Positions 40,310 through 49,442 of a stretch of 64,000 bases of DNA are shown one piece after another; the stretch's first letter is position 1; the number at the start of each line of letters is the position of its first letter. Made by a program: the position numbers and the translations under genes. The notes beneath the pieces were generated by a model, which saw nothing but the letters and a program-made list of their open reading frames with translations, did no database searches and was not told where the DNA came from. Origin of the DNA: Paraburkholderia sp. NMBU_R16 (lineage in GTDB: Bacteria; Pseudomonadota; Gammaproteobacteria; Burkholderiales; Burkholderiaceae); assembly GCF_013282575.1 (NCBI RefSeq), contig NZ_JAAAYE010000028.1, positions 16,568 to 80,567 of the forward strand, in the 5' to 3' direction.

Positions 40310-41710
40310 ATGACCGAGGACGTACGTATGGAACGTGACACATTCGGCGAAATCGCCGTACCGAGCGCGAGGCTCTGGGGCGCCCAGACGCAACGCTCGT
40401 TGCTCAATTTCCGCATCTCCACCGAAAAGCAACCGCCCGAGCTCATCGATGCGCTGGCCTCGATCAAACGCGCGGCAGCCGAAGTCAACCTCGAGCTCGG
40501 CGTGCTGCCCGAAGACAAGGCGCGCGCGATCATTCAAGCCGCCGACGAGATCATCGAAGGCCGGCACGCGGGCGAATTTCCGCTCGCCGTCTGGCAAACG
40601 GGCTCGGGCACGCAAACGAACATGAACCTGAACGAAGTCATCGCCAATCGCGCCAGCGAGATCCTCGGCGGCGAACGCGGCGAGAGCCGCTTGGTTCATC
40701 CGAACGACGATGTCAATCGGGGGCAGTCGTCCAACGATGTCTTCCCTACCGCCATGCACATCGCCGCGGCGGTCGGAATCGTCAAGCACCTGCTGCCGCG
40801 GCTCGCCACGCTGCGCGCCACACTGGACGCGAAAGCGAAGGCATTCGCGGACATCGTGAAGATCGGCCGGACGCATCTGCAAGATGCCACTCCGCTTACG
40901 CTGGGCCAGGAGTTCTCGGGTTATGTGGCGCAGCTCGAGCATGGCATTGCGCATCTGGAAGCCACCTTGCCGCACCTGTATGAGCTCGCGCAAGGCGGCA
41001 CGGCCGTGGGCACAGGCCTGAATGCGCATCCGCAATTCGCCACGCGCGTCGCGGCCGCGATCGGACGGCTGACCGGGCTCCCGTTCGTCAGTGCCGCGAA
41101 CAAGTTCGAAGTCATGGCCGCGGCCGATGCGCTCGTGTTCGCGCACGGCGCGTTGAAGACCGTCGCTGCAAGCCTCATGAAGATTGCCAACGACATTCGC
41201 TGGCTCGCCAGCGGCCCCCGTTGCGGGCTCGGGGAACTGACGATTCCCGAGAACGAGCCGGGCAGCTCGATCATGCCGGGCAAAGTCAATCCGACTCAGT
41301 CGGAAGCCGTCACGATGCTGTGCTGTCAGGTGTTCGGCAACGACGTGGCGATCAACTTCGGCGGCGCGAGCGGCAATTTCGAACTCAATGTGTTCCGGCC
41401 GATGATCGCGCACAACGTACTGCAGTCGATCCGGCTGCTGGCGGACGGCGCGCAAAGCTTCAACGACCACTGTGCGGTCGGCATCGAAGCGAATCGCGCG
41501 CGCATCGATGCGCTTCTGAACGAATCGCTGATGCTCGTAACCGCTCTCAATCCGCATATCGGCTACGACAAGGCGGCGCAAATTGCGAAAAAAGCGCACA
41601 AGGAAGGCACGACCCTCAAGGCCGCGGCACTGGCGCTCGGATACGTGAGCGAAGCGCAATTCGACGCATGGGTGCGGCCCGCCGAGATGGTCGGGCGTAG
41701 CGGCGAGTAA
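40310..41710 (+). CDS. fumC: Class II fumarate hydratase
   Basis: FumC interconverts fumarate and malate in the TCA cycle without an iron-sulfur cluster, and is therefore oxidant-stable. The 466-residue homotetramer subunit has the fumarase/aspartase signature [13 protein letters not shown], the active-site loop [14 protein letters not shown] and [21 protein letters not shown] 40310 has GGAG upstream; ATG 40328 (MERDTFGEI) is an alternative. It stands alone, convergent with the thioesterase. Confidence 0.97.
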   Translation: MTEDVRMERDTFGEIAVPSARLWGAQTQRSLLNFRISTEKQPPELIDALASIKRAAAEVNLELGVLPEDKARAIIQAADEIIEGRHAGEFPLAVWQTGSGTQTNMNLNEVIANRASEILGGERGESRLVHPNDDVNRGQSSNDVFPTAMHIAAAVGIVKHLLPRLATLRATLDAKAKAFADIVKIGRTHLQDATPLTLGQEFSGYVAQLEHGIAHLEATLPHLYELAQGGTAVGTGLNAHPQFATRVAAAIGRLTGLPFVSAANKFEVMAAADALVFAHGALKTVAASLMKIANDIRWLASGPRCGLGELTIPENEPGSSIMPGKVNPTQSEAVTMLCCQVFGNDVAINFGGASGNFELNVFRPMIAHNVLQSIRLLADGAQSFNDHCAVGIEANRARIDALLNESLMLVTALNPHIGYDKAAQIAKKAHKEGTTLKAAALALGYVSEAQFDAWVRPAEMVGRSGE

Positions 41711-41765
41711 GGCGTCGCGCAGGGAACGCGTGGCGCGAGGGCCGAAGGTGTCGGCGCCGCGCCGC

Positions 41766-42269
41766 TCAGATCCTGCCTTGCGCCATTTCCTCGGGCTTCA
41801 ATTCGACGATCGCGTCGAGCGCTGCCTTCACGTCCATCGCATACTTCGCCACGCGTTTTTGCTCTTCCGTTGCCGGTACGAACGGCGGAACGGGAATCGG
41901 CGTGCCGTTTTCATCGACGGCCACGAACACGACGAGGCAATCGGTCGTGAGCCGCAGTTGACCGCTTTTCGGGTCACCTGCATGCACCGTCACATGGATG
42001 TGCATGCTGGTGCGGCCCGTGGCGACGACTCGGGCGCGCAGCTCGACGAGATTGCCCACGAGAATCGGGCGCCGAAAGCGGATATTGCCCACGCTCACGG
42101 TGACGCAATAGCGGCCTGACCAGACCGCCGCGCACGCATAGGCCGTCTCGTCGATCCATTTCATCAGCGCGCCGCCATGGACCTTGCCGCCAAAGTTGAC
42201 GGAGGTCGGCTCGGCGAGGAAGCGAAAGGTCGTCTCGGACCGATCGAGCGGGGCGGTGACGGTTGACAT
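41766..42269 (-). CDS. Hotdog-fold acyl-CoA thioesterase
   Basis: A 167-residue acyl-CoA thioesterase of the YciA/BFIT type. Conserved elements are NFGGKVHGGALMKWIDETAYACA, where the GG-x-LM-x-W-x-D segment is the family's active-site helix, and VRFRRPILVGNLVELRARVV-type strands. It should hydrolyse short- to long-chain acyl-CoA in the cytoplasm. The C-terminal stretch is Pro/Lys-rich and variable. It is convergent with fumC, 55 bases apart. Confidence 0.92.
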   Translation of the reverse strand: MSTVTAPLDRSETTFRFLAEPTSVNFGGKVHGGALMKWIDETAYACAAVWSGRYCVTVSVGNIRFRRPILVGNLVELRARVVATGRTSMHIHVTVHAGDPKSGQLRLTTDCLVVFVAVDENGTPIPVPPFVPATEEQKRVAKYAMDVKAALDAIVELKPEEMAQGRI

Positions 42270-42355
42270 CGGGGCTCCGGTGCTGCGGCAAAGCGCATGT
42301 TGAAAGGAGCCGATTATACGGGGGCAAAATTCGCGTCAAGGGCCTCCGGTTGCCG

Positions 42356-42490
42356 TTACTTGCGAACGGTGACGCCGGTATCGATCGTGCCGTACATCGT
42401 GACGCTGCCGCTGCCGCTGCTGCCGCCTCCTCCCTGCGCGCATGCCGCGCACAGGCATGCGGCCAACACCGCCGCCATCCACGCTTTCAT
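42356..42490 (-). CDS. Tiny lipoprotein-like protein with porin-like C-terminus
   Basis: A 44-residue ORF with an N-terminal hydrophobic signal-like segment (MKAWMAAVLAACLCAAC) containing three cysteines and two possible lipobox sites (LAAC at Cys12, CAAC at Cys17). A Gly/Ser linker follows, then SVTMYGTIDTGVTVRK. The last part matches the first beta strand of mature Gram-negative porins of the Burkholderia type (SSVTLYGVLDAG). GAGG lies 9 bases before the ATG. Too small for confident family assignment; it could be a lipoprotein or a fragment of a porin gene. Confidence 0.55.
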   Translation of the reverse strand: MKAWMAAVLAACLCAACAQGGGGSSGSGSVTMYGTIDTGVTVRK

Positions 42491-42673
42491 CGCCAACCAC
42501 CTCGCTCGCTTCGCCGCATGAACTGGGATTCTAGCCGCTTGGATCACAGCCCTCCGGGTTCGCGATGCGTTCGAGTAACGCGCACTCGGGATTCCACATT
42601 TCAGCTCGCCCCGAAACGTCGAATGCGATCGGCGAGTAAAGTGAAATCTTCAGCGCAACACTTGGAGTAATCC

Positions 42674-43396
42674 ATGACCTCCATCTTCACCGACGATCCC
42701 CGCGAAAGCGGCCACTTCCCGGGCTTGAGCCGCATCGCGGCGCTGCTCGCCGATCCGGGCCGCGCAGCGATGCTATGGGCGCTCATGGACGGCAGCGCAC
42801 GCCCGGCCGGCGAACTGACGCTCATCGCAGGGCTGTCGCCGTCGGCCGCGAGCGGGCATCTTGCGCGGCTTGCCGAAGGCGGCCTGCTGGCGCTCGAAGT
42901 GCGCGGCCGACACCGCTACTACCGAATCGCGACACGCGAAGTAGCCGCGACCGTGGAAGCGCTGGCCAATGTTGCCCAGGCCAGCGCACCGCAGCGCACG
43001 AGCGTGCGTGCCGCACGGACGGTGCCCCTCGATCTGCGCTACGCCCGCACCTGCTACGACCATATGGCCGGCGAGCTGGCGGTGCGCGTGTTCGACGGCC
43101 TGCTCGCGAAGGGATGGCTGATCGAGCGCGACGGCGTCGTGGATACGACCGATGCGGGTGACGATGGCTTGCGTCGCTGGGGCATCGATCCGGCGAGGCA
43201 ACGCACGCGGCGCAGGCGGTTTGCCTGTACCTGTCTCGACTGGAGCGAGCGCCGTGCACATCTGGGCGGCGCGCTTGGCGCGGCGTTGCTCACGCATTGG
43301 TGCGAACGCGGCTGCGTCGAGCGCGCGGAAAAACCGCGCGTCTTGCGGGTGACTCCGGCGGGCAGGCACCATTTCGAGGCGATGCTCGCGGCATAA
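42674..43396 (+). CDS. ArsR-family winged-helix regulator with C-terminal domain
   Basis: A 240-residue regulator. The N-terminal 95 residues are an ArsR-type winged helix (LADPGRAAMLWALMDG, then LTLIAGLSPSAASGHLARLAEGGLL as recognition helix, then RGRHRYYRIATREV). The remaining 140 residues are a less common C-terminal domain ending in FACTCLDWSERRAHLGGALGA and THWCERGCVERAEKPR, with several cysteines that could sense metal or redox. It has no clear target neighbour. AGGAG-like sequence precedes the start weakly. Confidence 0.88.
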   Translation: MTSIFTDDPRESGHFPGLSRIAALLADPGRAAMLWALMDGSARPAGELTLIAGLSPSAASGHLARLAEGGLLALEVRGRHRYYRIATREVAATVEALANVAQASAPQRTSVRAARTVPLDLRYARTCYDHMAGELAVRVFDGLLAKGWLIERDGVVDTTDAGDDGLRRWGIDPARQRTRRRRFACTCLDWSERRAHLGGALGAALLTHWCERGCVERAEKPRVLRVTPAGRHHFEAMLAA

Positions 43397-43547
43397 GAAT
43401 CCGTGGCGGCGAGCGCAAGAGCGTTCGTCGACATGTTTCGTTACACGGGGCGTGCGCGGATTTACAAAACACCGACCCTTGATACAGGCGATGGCGCTAC
43501 ATTGATCTCACGGATGCCGACACCTTGCACCCGCTTACGAGATCATC

Positions 43548-46058
43548 ATGACAACGCGGACCACTTCCCCTCTCGCCACATTTCGTCGGGCCACAGCCTG
43601 CGCGCTAGCTGTCGCAGCGCCGCTCGCGCTGCTGCCGCACCCGTCATTCGCGCAGAGCGCCCCGTCGCCTGACGCACCGGTTGCCGGACAAAGCGCCGAT
43701 CCCCCCGGCCGCGTCGCGCGGCTCAATTACATGGCGGGTACGGTCACGACCGAGCCGGCCGGCGCGACGGACTGGTCCTACGCCTCGGTCAACCGCCCGC
43801 TCACAACGGGCGATCAGCTCTGGAACGACGCAAACGCACGCTCCGAGCTGCACGTCGGGTCGACGGCGGTACGCCTGGGCGCGTCGACCAATCTCGATAT
43901 CCTGAATCTCGATGACAGCAACGCGCAATTGAAAGTGACGCAGGGCACGCTTTCTACGCATGTGCGCGACCTCGCACCGGGCTCGGCTTATGAGATCGAT
44001 ACGCCCAACGTGGCGCTCGCCGTCACCCAGCCCGGCGATTACCGTGTCGATGTCGCCCCCGACGGCAGCACGACGACCGTGACCGTCCGGCGCGGCGCCG
44101 TCACGGCATACGGCGATAACGGCCAAATGCCGCTCGCGGCCGGCCAGCAGTTGACGTTCTCCGGCACCAACCTGCAGGTCGCGGCCGAGGATCAACCGCC
44201 GCCGCCCGATGCCTTCGACCGATGGGCCGAAGCGCGCGACGCCGCGGCGGAACGCTCGATTTCGGCGCGCTACGTCTCGCGCGAGATTCCCGGCTACGAA
44301 GATCTGGATGCCAATGGCACGTGGCGGGATGATCCGCAATACGGCGAAGTCTGGATGCCGCGCGCGGTTCCGGCCGGATGGGCGCCCTACCACGACGGTC
44401 ATTGGGCGTGGGTCGCGCCTTGGGGATGGACCTGGGTCGACGATGCGCCATGGGGATTCGCCCCGTATCACTATGGGCGCTGGGCCTACGTCGGTTCGTC
44501 CTGGTGCTGGGTCCCGGGCCCCGTCGTGAGCGCCCCGCCCGTCTATGCACCCGCGCTCGTCGCATTTGTCGGTGGCGGCGACAGTGGCTTCAGTTGGAGC
44601 GTTGGACTGTCCATCGGCGGCGCAAGTGCCGCGGGCGTAGCGTGGTTCCCGCTCGGCCCCGGCGAAGTCTGGCGCCCGAGCTACGGCGGATGGAGTCCGC
44701 GGTATTACGAGCGGGTCAATCAGACGGTCATCGTGAACAATCAGCACATCAACAACGTCAACAACATCAACATCACGAACATCCACAACACCTACGTGAA
44801 TTACCACGCACCGGGCGCTGTCACGGCGGTGCCGGCGGCGGCGTTCGTACAGGGCCGCGCTGTCGCTCACGTCGCGCAGCGCATCGACCCGCAGCAGCTG
44901 CGCAACGCTCAGTTCCATCCCGGCGCGCCCGGCATCGCGCCGGTACGTGAGAGCTACGCGCCGGGGTTGCGCCATGCGACCTACCATCCTCCCGGCGCCG
45001 CCGGCGAGCGCCCCGTCGTTGCGACGCGTGCCCCGGCAGTACCTGCCGTCTACCGCGATCCGCTCGCGCAGCGGCTCGCCCAAAACGGCGGACAGGTGCC
45101 CGGGGCCGGGCGCCCCGTGGCGCACTTCACCCCGCCGGCCGGTGTCGCCGCGCAATTGGCGCACCCGACGGCCAACCCAGGGCCCGGGCGTAACGTGCGC
45201 ATCGTCGAGCGTCAGTCGCCGGTCATCGAGCCACATCGAGCGGCAAACGAAACACGCCCGGCCCCCGGTGCGCCAGCCGTCGCGGCACAAGGCGGTGTAC
45301 GGCCGGCCCCGCAACAAGAGCCGCATGCGCCGACGGAGGCCTTGCAACCTCGAGCACAACCGAGCAATGGCGTGCCGCGTCCGCCGAGCCAGCGCGGTCC
45401 GGCCGAAGGGATGCAAGGCGCCCCTGCCCAGGCGCGACACGAACCGACCTGGACACAGCCGCACGCGCCCATCGCTCAGCAGCATGGGCCCTCGGCCCAA
45501 CCCGGCGCGGCAAGGGGCGAGCCTGGCTCACCGCAGCAGCCGGTAGGCGCGCAGCAGCGCATACCTGAACACGGTCCGCAAACGCCGATGGCCATGTCGC
45601 GACCTGGGGCGGGCGCCGAGCCGCAAGCATCGCCGCATGTGCCGCAGCCACGCATGGAGCCCCGCCCGCAAGGGCCGCAGGCCGCTCCGCAACCCCGCAC
45701 CGAAGCGCCTGCGCCGCAGCGCGTGGAGCCCAGAGCGCAGCCACAGCCGCAACCTCGCTTCGAAGAGGCCCGGCCGCAATCGCAGCCGCACATCGAACAA
45801 CCGAGGCCGCAACCCCAGGCTCGTTTCGAACAACCGAGGCCACAGCCGCAACCGCAACCTCGCGTGGAACAACCGAGGCCACAACCGCAACCGCAACCTC
45901 ATTTCGAGCAACCGAGACCCCAACCGCAGGCCCATTTCGAACAGCCTAGGCCGCAACCTCAGCCTCAGCCCCACATCGAACAGCCGAGGCCGCAACCGCA
46001 GCCGCGCGAGCCTCAACACCCGCAAGCGCAAGGCCACGAGAACCGCCATCAGGGCTGA
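43548..46058 (+). CDS. Secreted FecR/DUF6600 protein with Pro/Gln repeat tail
   Basis: An 836-residue exported protein of unknown function. A signal peptide (about 1-36, ending in SFAQS) is followed by a FecR-like beta domain (about 55-200, LNYMAGTVTTEPAG). A Trp/Tyr-rich DUF6600 block comes next (about 250-325, GWAPYHDGHWAWVAPWGWTW), then an Asn/His/Ile patch (NNQHINNVNNINITNIHNTY). The last 200 residues are low-complexity Pro/Gln/Glu with repeats of the unit FEQPRPQPQPQPR. The tail could span the envelope. A bidirectional terminator follows. Confidence 0.87.
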   Translation: MTTRTTSPLATFRRATACALAVAAPLALLPHPSFAQSAPSPDAPVAGQSADPPGRVARLNYMAGTVTTEPAGATDWSYASVNRPLTTGDQLWNDANARSELHVGSTAVRLGASTNLDILNLDDSNAQLKVTQGTLSTHVRDLAPGSAYEIDTPNVALAVTQPGDYRVDVAPDGSTTTVTVRRGAVTAYGDNGQMPLAAGQQLTFSGTNLQVAAEDQPPPPDAFDRWAEARDAAAERSISARYVSREIPGYEDLDANGTWRDDPQYGEVWMPRAVPAGWAPYHDGHWAWVAPWGWTWVDDAPWGFAPYHYGRWAYVGSSWCWVPGPVVSAPPVYAPALVAFVGGGDSGFSWSVGLSIGGASAAGVAWFPLGPGEVWRPSYGGWSPRYYERVNQTVIVNNQHINNVNNINITNIHNTYVNYHAPGAVTAVPAAAFVQGRAVAHVAQRIDPQQLRNAQFHPGAPGIAPVRESYAPGLRHATYHPPGAAGERPVVATRAPAVPAVYRDPLAQRLAQNGGQVPGAGRPVAHFTPPAGVAAQLAHPTANPGPGRNVRIVERQSPVIEPHRAANETRPAPGAPAVAAQGGVRPAPQQEPHAPTEALQPRAQPSNGVPRPPSQRGPAEGMQGAPAQARHEPTWTQPHAPIAQQHGPSAQPGAARGEPGSPQQPVGAQQRIPEHGPQTPMAMSRPGAGAEPQASPHVPQPRMEPRPQGPQAAPQPRTEAPAPQRVEPRAQPQPQPRFEEARPQSQPHIEQPRPQPQARFEQPRPQPQPQPRVEQPRPQPQPQPHFEQPRPQPQAHFEQPRPQPQPQPHIEQPRPQPQPREPQHPQAQGHENRHQG

Positions 46059-46090
46059 GTCGAATAACCGACCACAACGAAACGAAACGA

Positions 46091-46125
46091 AGAAGCCCAC
46101 TGGGGCCACGCAGTGGGCTTCTTTC
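46091..46125. terminator. Bidirectional terminator between the FecR gene and thyA
   Basis: AGAAGCCCACTG (46091-46102) pairs perfectly with CAGTGGGCTTCT (46111-46122), loop GGGCCACG, flanked by TTTC on the plus strand and TTCG on the minus. It serves the two convergent genes. Confidence 0.88.
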
Positions 46126-46181
46126 ACTTCGGGAGCATCTGCACGACTCGAGCCGAGCGGCTCTCCCGGCGATAGCGATCG

Positions 46182-47153
46182 TCAAACGGCCATGGGCGCG
46201 GTCAACGGCTCGTGATGTCGATAACCGACGAGCGAAAAATCGGACGGCTCGACTTTTTCGAGCCACTCGGGCTCGTAGCGCCCGGTTTCTGCGAACGACG
46301 GTACGCGCTCGGCGATCGAAAGCGTCGGACTCTCGTACGGCGTGCGCTCGAGTTGCCGCTCGAGCATCGCGAGTTGATTCTCGTAGATGTGAGCGTCGCC
46401 GATGAAGTACGTGAACCAGCGCGGGGTATAGCCGGTCAGCCTGCCGACCAGTGTCAGCAGCGCGGCACCTTCGGCGAGATTGAACGGCGTGCCGAGCCCT
46501 ACGTCGTTGCTGCGGATATAAAGGCACAGCGAAATCTCACGGCGCACGACGTTCGGGATGAACTGATAGAGCAAGTGGCATGCAGGCAGTGCGATCTCCT
46601 CGAGCACCGCGGGATTCCAGCCGTGAAACAGAATGCGGCGATCGGTCGGATTGCGCATGATCGTATCCAGACACTGACGCAACTGGTCGATGGCCTTGTA
46701 GAGCAGCACCTTCGGAACCCCGTCTTCGTCGAAGCGAGTCACGACCCGGTAGCCGCGCGAGCGGGCGTCTTCGATGCAGGCCGACGCGTCCTCGGCAAGG
46801 ACCTTGTACGCCGGCCACTGGCGCCACTGGACGCCGTATACGCCGCCCAGGTCGTCAGGTCCATCCCGATAAGGATTGGCGAGCCACTGAGGATTTTCAT
46901 TCGCGTTGGCGTCCCAGACCTTGCAACCGAGCTCGCGAAAATCGGCTGCGCTACGCGAGGCCCGCAGAAAACCGATCATCTCGCCAATGGCCGATTTGAA
47001 CGCGAGCTTTTTCGTCGTGACCGCGGGGAATCCCTGTTGCAAGTCGAAACGCAGCATCGCGCCCGGCATGCTGATGGTGCGGATCCCCGTGCGGTTCTCC
47101 TGCCAGGTACCCGTTTCGAGAATCGTACGGACCAGATCGAGATACTGTTTCAT
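46182..47153 (-). CDS. thyA: Thymidylate synthase
   Basis: ThyA methylates dUMP to dTMP with methylene-tetrahydrofolate. The 323 residues are longer than the E. coli form (264) because of an insertion of about 50 residues between about 105 and 155 ([20 protein letters not shown]), like the Lactobacillus type. The active-site Cys is in [13 protein letters not shown]. It is the usual folate-linked partner of folA, which lies 4.4 kb away beyond the two sigma-54 regulators. Confidence 0.96.
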   Translation of the reverse strand: MKQYLDLVRTILETGTWQENRTGIRTISMPGAMLRFDLQQGFPAVTTKKLAFKSAIGEMIGFLRASRSAADFRELGCKVWDANANENPQWLANPYRDGPDDLGGVYGVQWRQWPAYKVLAEDASACIEDARSRGYRVVTRFDEDGVPKVLLYKAIDQLRQCLDTIMRNPTDRRILFHGWNPAVLEEIALPACHLLYQFIPNVVRREISLCLYIRSNDVGLGTPFNLAEGAALLTLVGRLTGYTPRWFTYFIGDAHIYENQLAMLERQLERTPYESPTLSIAERVPSFAETGRYEPEWLEKVEPSDFSLVGYRHHEPLTAPMAV

Positions 47154-47254
47154 CGAAAGATTCGGCAGGCGGCAGCCTGCGCCGGTTCGCGGTAATACGC
47201 GATTCTACCAAGGCGCGCGGATCGGGCCGGTGCTCCGCGCGCCCGGCTACCCGG

Positions 47255-48625
47255 TCAACTCGTCAATCGCTGCGAGCCTTGGTGCACTTCGATGTGACGC
47301 ATGCCGTGCGAGCTCAGCAAGCGATAAAGCGTCACGCGCGATATGCCAAGCTCTTGCGCCGCATCGCCGAGGCGCCCGCGATGACGCAGCAGCGCCAGTT
47401 CGATCGCCTGCCGCTCGGCCGCCTCGCGCGCCTGCGCGAGTGAGACCGGTACCACGTCGACGTAATCGGCGAGTTCGAGATCGCTGGCCGTGATCAGCCG
47501 CGCTTCCGACATGACGATCGCGCGGCGCACGCGATTGATGAGTTCGCGCACATTGCCGGGCCATCGATAGTTATGCAGCGCAGCGATCGCATCGGGCGAA
47601 AACCCACGCAGACGTCGGCTCGCATCTTTCTTGAAGCGCTCGAACATATGCTGTGCAAGCAACTCGATATCCTTGCCGCGCGCACGCAACGGCGGCTCGT
47701 CGATTTGCAGCACACACAGCCGATGATAAAGGTCGGCGCGAAAACGACCCTCGAGCATCGCGCGATGCATATCGACATGCGTAGCGGAGATCACACGTAC
47801 ATCCACGGGCGTCGCTTCGTGGCCACCCAGACGCTCGACATGGCCTTCTTGCAAAAAGCGCAGCAGGCTCGCCTGGCTTTCCAGCGGCAGGTCGCCAATC
47901 TCGTCCAGAAAAAGCGTGCCGCCGTGCGCCGCTTCGATACGCCCGATCTTGCGTTGGTTAGCGCCCGTGAACGCTCCGCGCTCATAGCCGAAGAGTTCGG
48001 ATTGCAACAGGTGCGGTGGAATCGCGCCGCAATTGATGGCCACGAACGGCTCCGTGCGCCGCGTCGATCGCTCGTGGATAGCGACGGCCGTCAACTCCTT
48101 GCCGGTTCCGGATTCGCCCGAGATGAAGACCGGCGCGTCCGTCATGGCGACCTTGTGGATGGCGCGGAAAAGCTGGCGCATCGCTTCGCACGACCCGATC
48201 ATCTGACCTTCGCCCACGCGCGTGGCACCTTCCTCTTCCGCCTGCGCGAGCACGACCATGCCGTACGCATGGCCCACGGAATCGGCGACGCGCCGCGCAT
48301 CCGAGGGCATCGTCACATAGTCGAAGCAATAGTCGCGCACGAGACGGCGCAACGCTGTGTCCTGGAGCTGACCGGGCGCGGTCGCCGCTACCCAGCCGAT
48401 GCGCGGCGCGGTAAGGCAGGCTTCGAGTGCGCCGATTTCCTGCTCGTCGAATTGGCTCGACAAGTCGAGCAAACCGCCTGCCGCTTCCCCACTGCGCATC
48501 GCACGGCGCGCCTCGCGTGCGTTCGTGACTACATCGACATGCCAGCCACGTTGATGGAATTGCGCGCTCCATTGGGCATTCGCATCCCGTGTAACGTAAA
48601 TCAATTGCCGTGTAGCGGGTTCCAT
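47255..48625 (-). CDS. Sigma-54-dependent activator, paralogue A (VpsR-like, receiver-like N-terminus)
   Basis: A 456-residue enhancer-binding protein. Residues 1-135 are a receiver-like domain that lacks the acidic pocket of real response regulators (LIYVTRDANAQ at the first strand) and the conserved Lys (DYVTMPSD), although an Asp remains in GGLLDLSS. The AAA+ domain is complete: Walker A GESGTGKELTAV, the sigma-54 contact loop GAFTGANQ, Walker B GGTLFLDEIGDL. The C-terminal helix-turn-helix is LGISRVTLYRLLSSHGM. About two-thirds of residues match paralogue B over the AAA+ region. The architecture resembles VpsR; the signal is unknown. GAGGT precedes the ATG. Confidence 0.92.
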   Translation of the reverse strand: MEPATRQLIYVTRDANAQWSAQFHQRGWHVDVVTNAREARRAMRSGEAAGGLLDLSSQFDEQEIGALEACLTAPRIGWVAATAPGQLQDTALRRLVRDYCFDYVTMPSDARRVADSVGHAYGMVVLAQAEEEGATRVGEGQMIGSCEAMRQLFRAIHKVAMTDAPVFISGESGTGKELTAVAIHERSTRRTEPFVAINCGAIPPHLLQSELFGYERGAFTGANQRKIGRIEAAHGGTLFLDEIGDLPLESQASLLRFLQEGHVERLGGHEATPVDVRVISATHVDMHRAMLEGRFRADLYHRLCVLQIDEPPLRARGKDIELLAQHMFERFKKDASRRLRGFSPDAIAALHNYRWPGNVRELINRVRRAIVMSEARLITASDLELADYVDVVPVSLAQAREAAERQAIELALLRHRGRLGDAAQELGISRVTLYRLLSSHGMRHIEVHQGSQRLTS

Positions 48626-48873
48626 TGACCAAACCTCGTTTCAATGACGAATAGTGCCGGCGGCGCACGACGAAAATATGGCGTCTTTGCGCTAACCACT
48701 TCCCCGTCGACGCGGAAGTCTGCCGCTCTGTCCTCTCCGTGAAACTACGGACCCCGAAACAAATTATTAATAGCAATGGCTGTTGCATCAGCCTTATTCG
48801 CGGAATGAGACTGCTTGCTAAGCTTACTATACGGGCCGCCGCTTCGGGATCGCGACGCATGTAACAAATTGGA

Positions 48874-48939
48874 AACACCGTTATCGAGGACGCCGGCGTG
48901 AGCCTCTCCGAAACGTCCCTTCTTTCTTTTAACGGTGTT
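48874..48939. promoter_or_regulatory. Perfect 10-bp inverted repeat, candidate activator-binding site
   Basis: AACACCGTTA (48874-48883) and TAACGGTGTT (48930-48939), exact reverse complements, centres 56 bp apart. They lie about 160-225 bp upstream of the sigma-54 promoter at 49099, the normal range for an enhancer-binding protein site. The pairing is seen directly; the role is inferred. Confidence 0.5.
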
Positions 48940-49098
48940 GCGTGGCTGTTTTGCGACACGCCGTTTCTTCCTCGATCGCAATCCTCAGAACGGCATTTTT
49001 TCCGCTCGTTTCATTGCTGAAACAATTCGGCTGCATCTCGGCCGGCGCGTTGCACGAGACGCAATGGAGTGCCAATTCCCGCAACGATCTGGCCGTCA

Positions 49099-49114
49099 TG
49101 GCACGCCTTTCGCT
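49099..49114 (+). promoter_or_regulatory. Candidate sigma-54 promoter (-24/-12)
   Basis: TGGCACG-CCT-TTCGCT against the consensus TGGCACG-RNNN-TTGCW. The GG and GC dinucleotides are exactly 10 bases apart, and the -24 box matches completely; the -12 box has one mismatch. Transcription would begin near 49124, 20 bases before the ATG of the ORF at 49145. Confidence 0.55.
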
Positions 49115-49144
49115 CTCGTTCGCAGCGAGAACGGAGGCATCGTC

Positions 49145-49402
49145 ATGCATGTGCATCGCTTCGCACCTCGACGCGAAATCGCGTGCCCCGCGGTGCCCCG
49201 GTTCGCTGATTCGCGAGCCGACCGATGGTCCATCGGCGCGTCGACCCATTACGTGACGCTGTGGGACGAACTCGCACGTCCTGCGCCTGTTCCAACACCG
49301 GCACCGGCGCCGGCCGGGGGAATGCTCCGCGGGCAGGCAGTAGCGGCAGCACCGCGGCGTCCGTCTGGTTTGTGCTCCGTCCCCCGGCGGGCACTTTTTT
49401 AA
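49145..49402 (+). CDS. Small ORF downstream of the sigma-54 promoter (85 aa)
   Basis: An 85-residue ORF with GGAGG (49133-49137) 7 bases before the ATG, the best ribosome-binding site in the spacer. The first half is fairly normal (RWSIGASTHYVTLWDELARP). Then come Pro/Ala repeats (PVPTPAPAPAGG) and a basic end. No family is recognised and no membrane segment is seen. It could be a real sigma-54-controlled small protein, or the RNA could be the active product with the ORF incidental. A stretch of T (TTTTTT, 49395-49400) after a GC-rich stem at the 3' end may terminate the transcript. Confidence 0.4.
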   Translation: MHVHRFAPRREIACPAVPRFADSRADRWSIGASTHYVTLWDELARPAPVPTPAPAPAGGMLRGQAVAAAPRRPSGLCSVPRRALF

Positions 49403-49409
49403 ACGACAA

Positions 49410-49442
49410 GCGATCCGGCGCGCAACGCGTCTGCCGGATCGC
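49410..49442. repeat. Perfect 10-bp inverted repeat after the small ORF
   Basis: GCGATCCGGC (49410-49419) and GCCGGATCGC (49433-49442) with a 13-base loop. Read on the minus strand it is followed within about 15 bases by a T-rich run, so it may end minus-strand transcription; on the plus strand no T-run follows. Confidence 0.5.

Noticed and set aside
43644..45500. 618-codon frame antisense to the FecR/DUF6600 gene
   Set aside because: Arg/Gly-rich shadow frame; the plus-strand protein has a signal peptide and recognisable domains.
45700..46010. Pro/Gln-coding repeats as a mobile or satellite repeat
   Set aside because: They lie in frame in the FecR/DUF6600 tail and are explained by the protein's low complexity.
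49060..49074. TGGCACTCCATTGCG on the minus strand as a second sigma-54 promoter
   Set aside because: Spacing between GG and GC is 9 bases, one short of the required 10, so it is unlikely to work.
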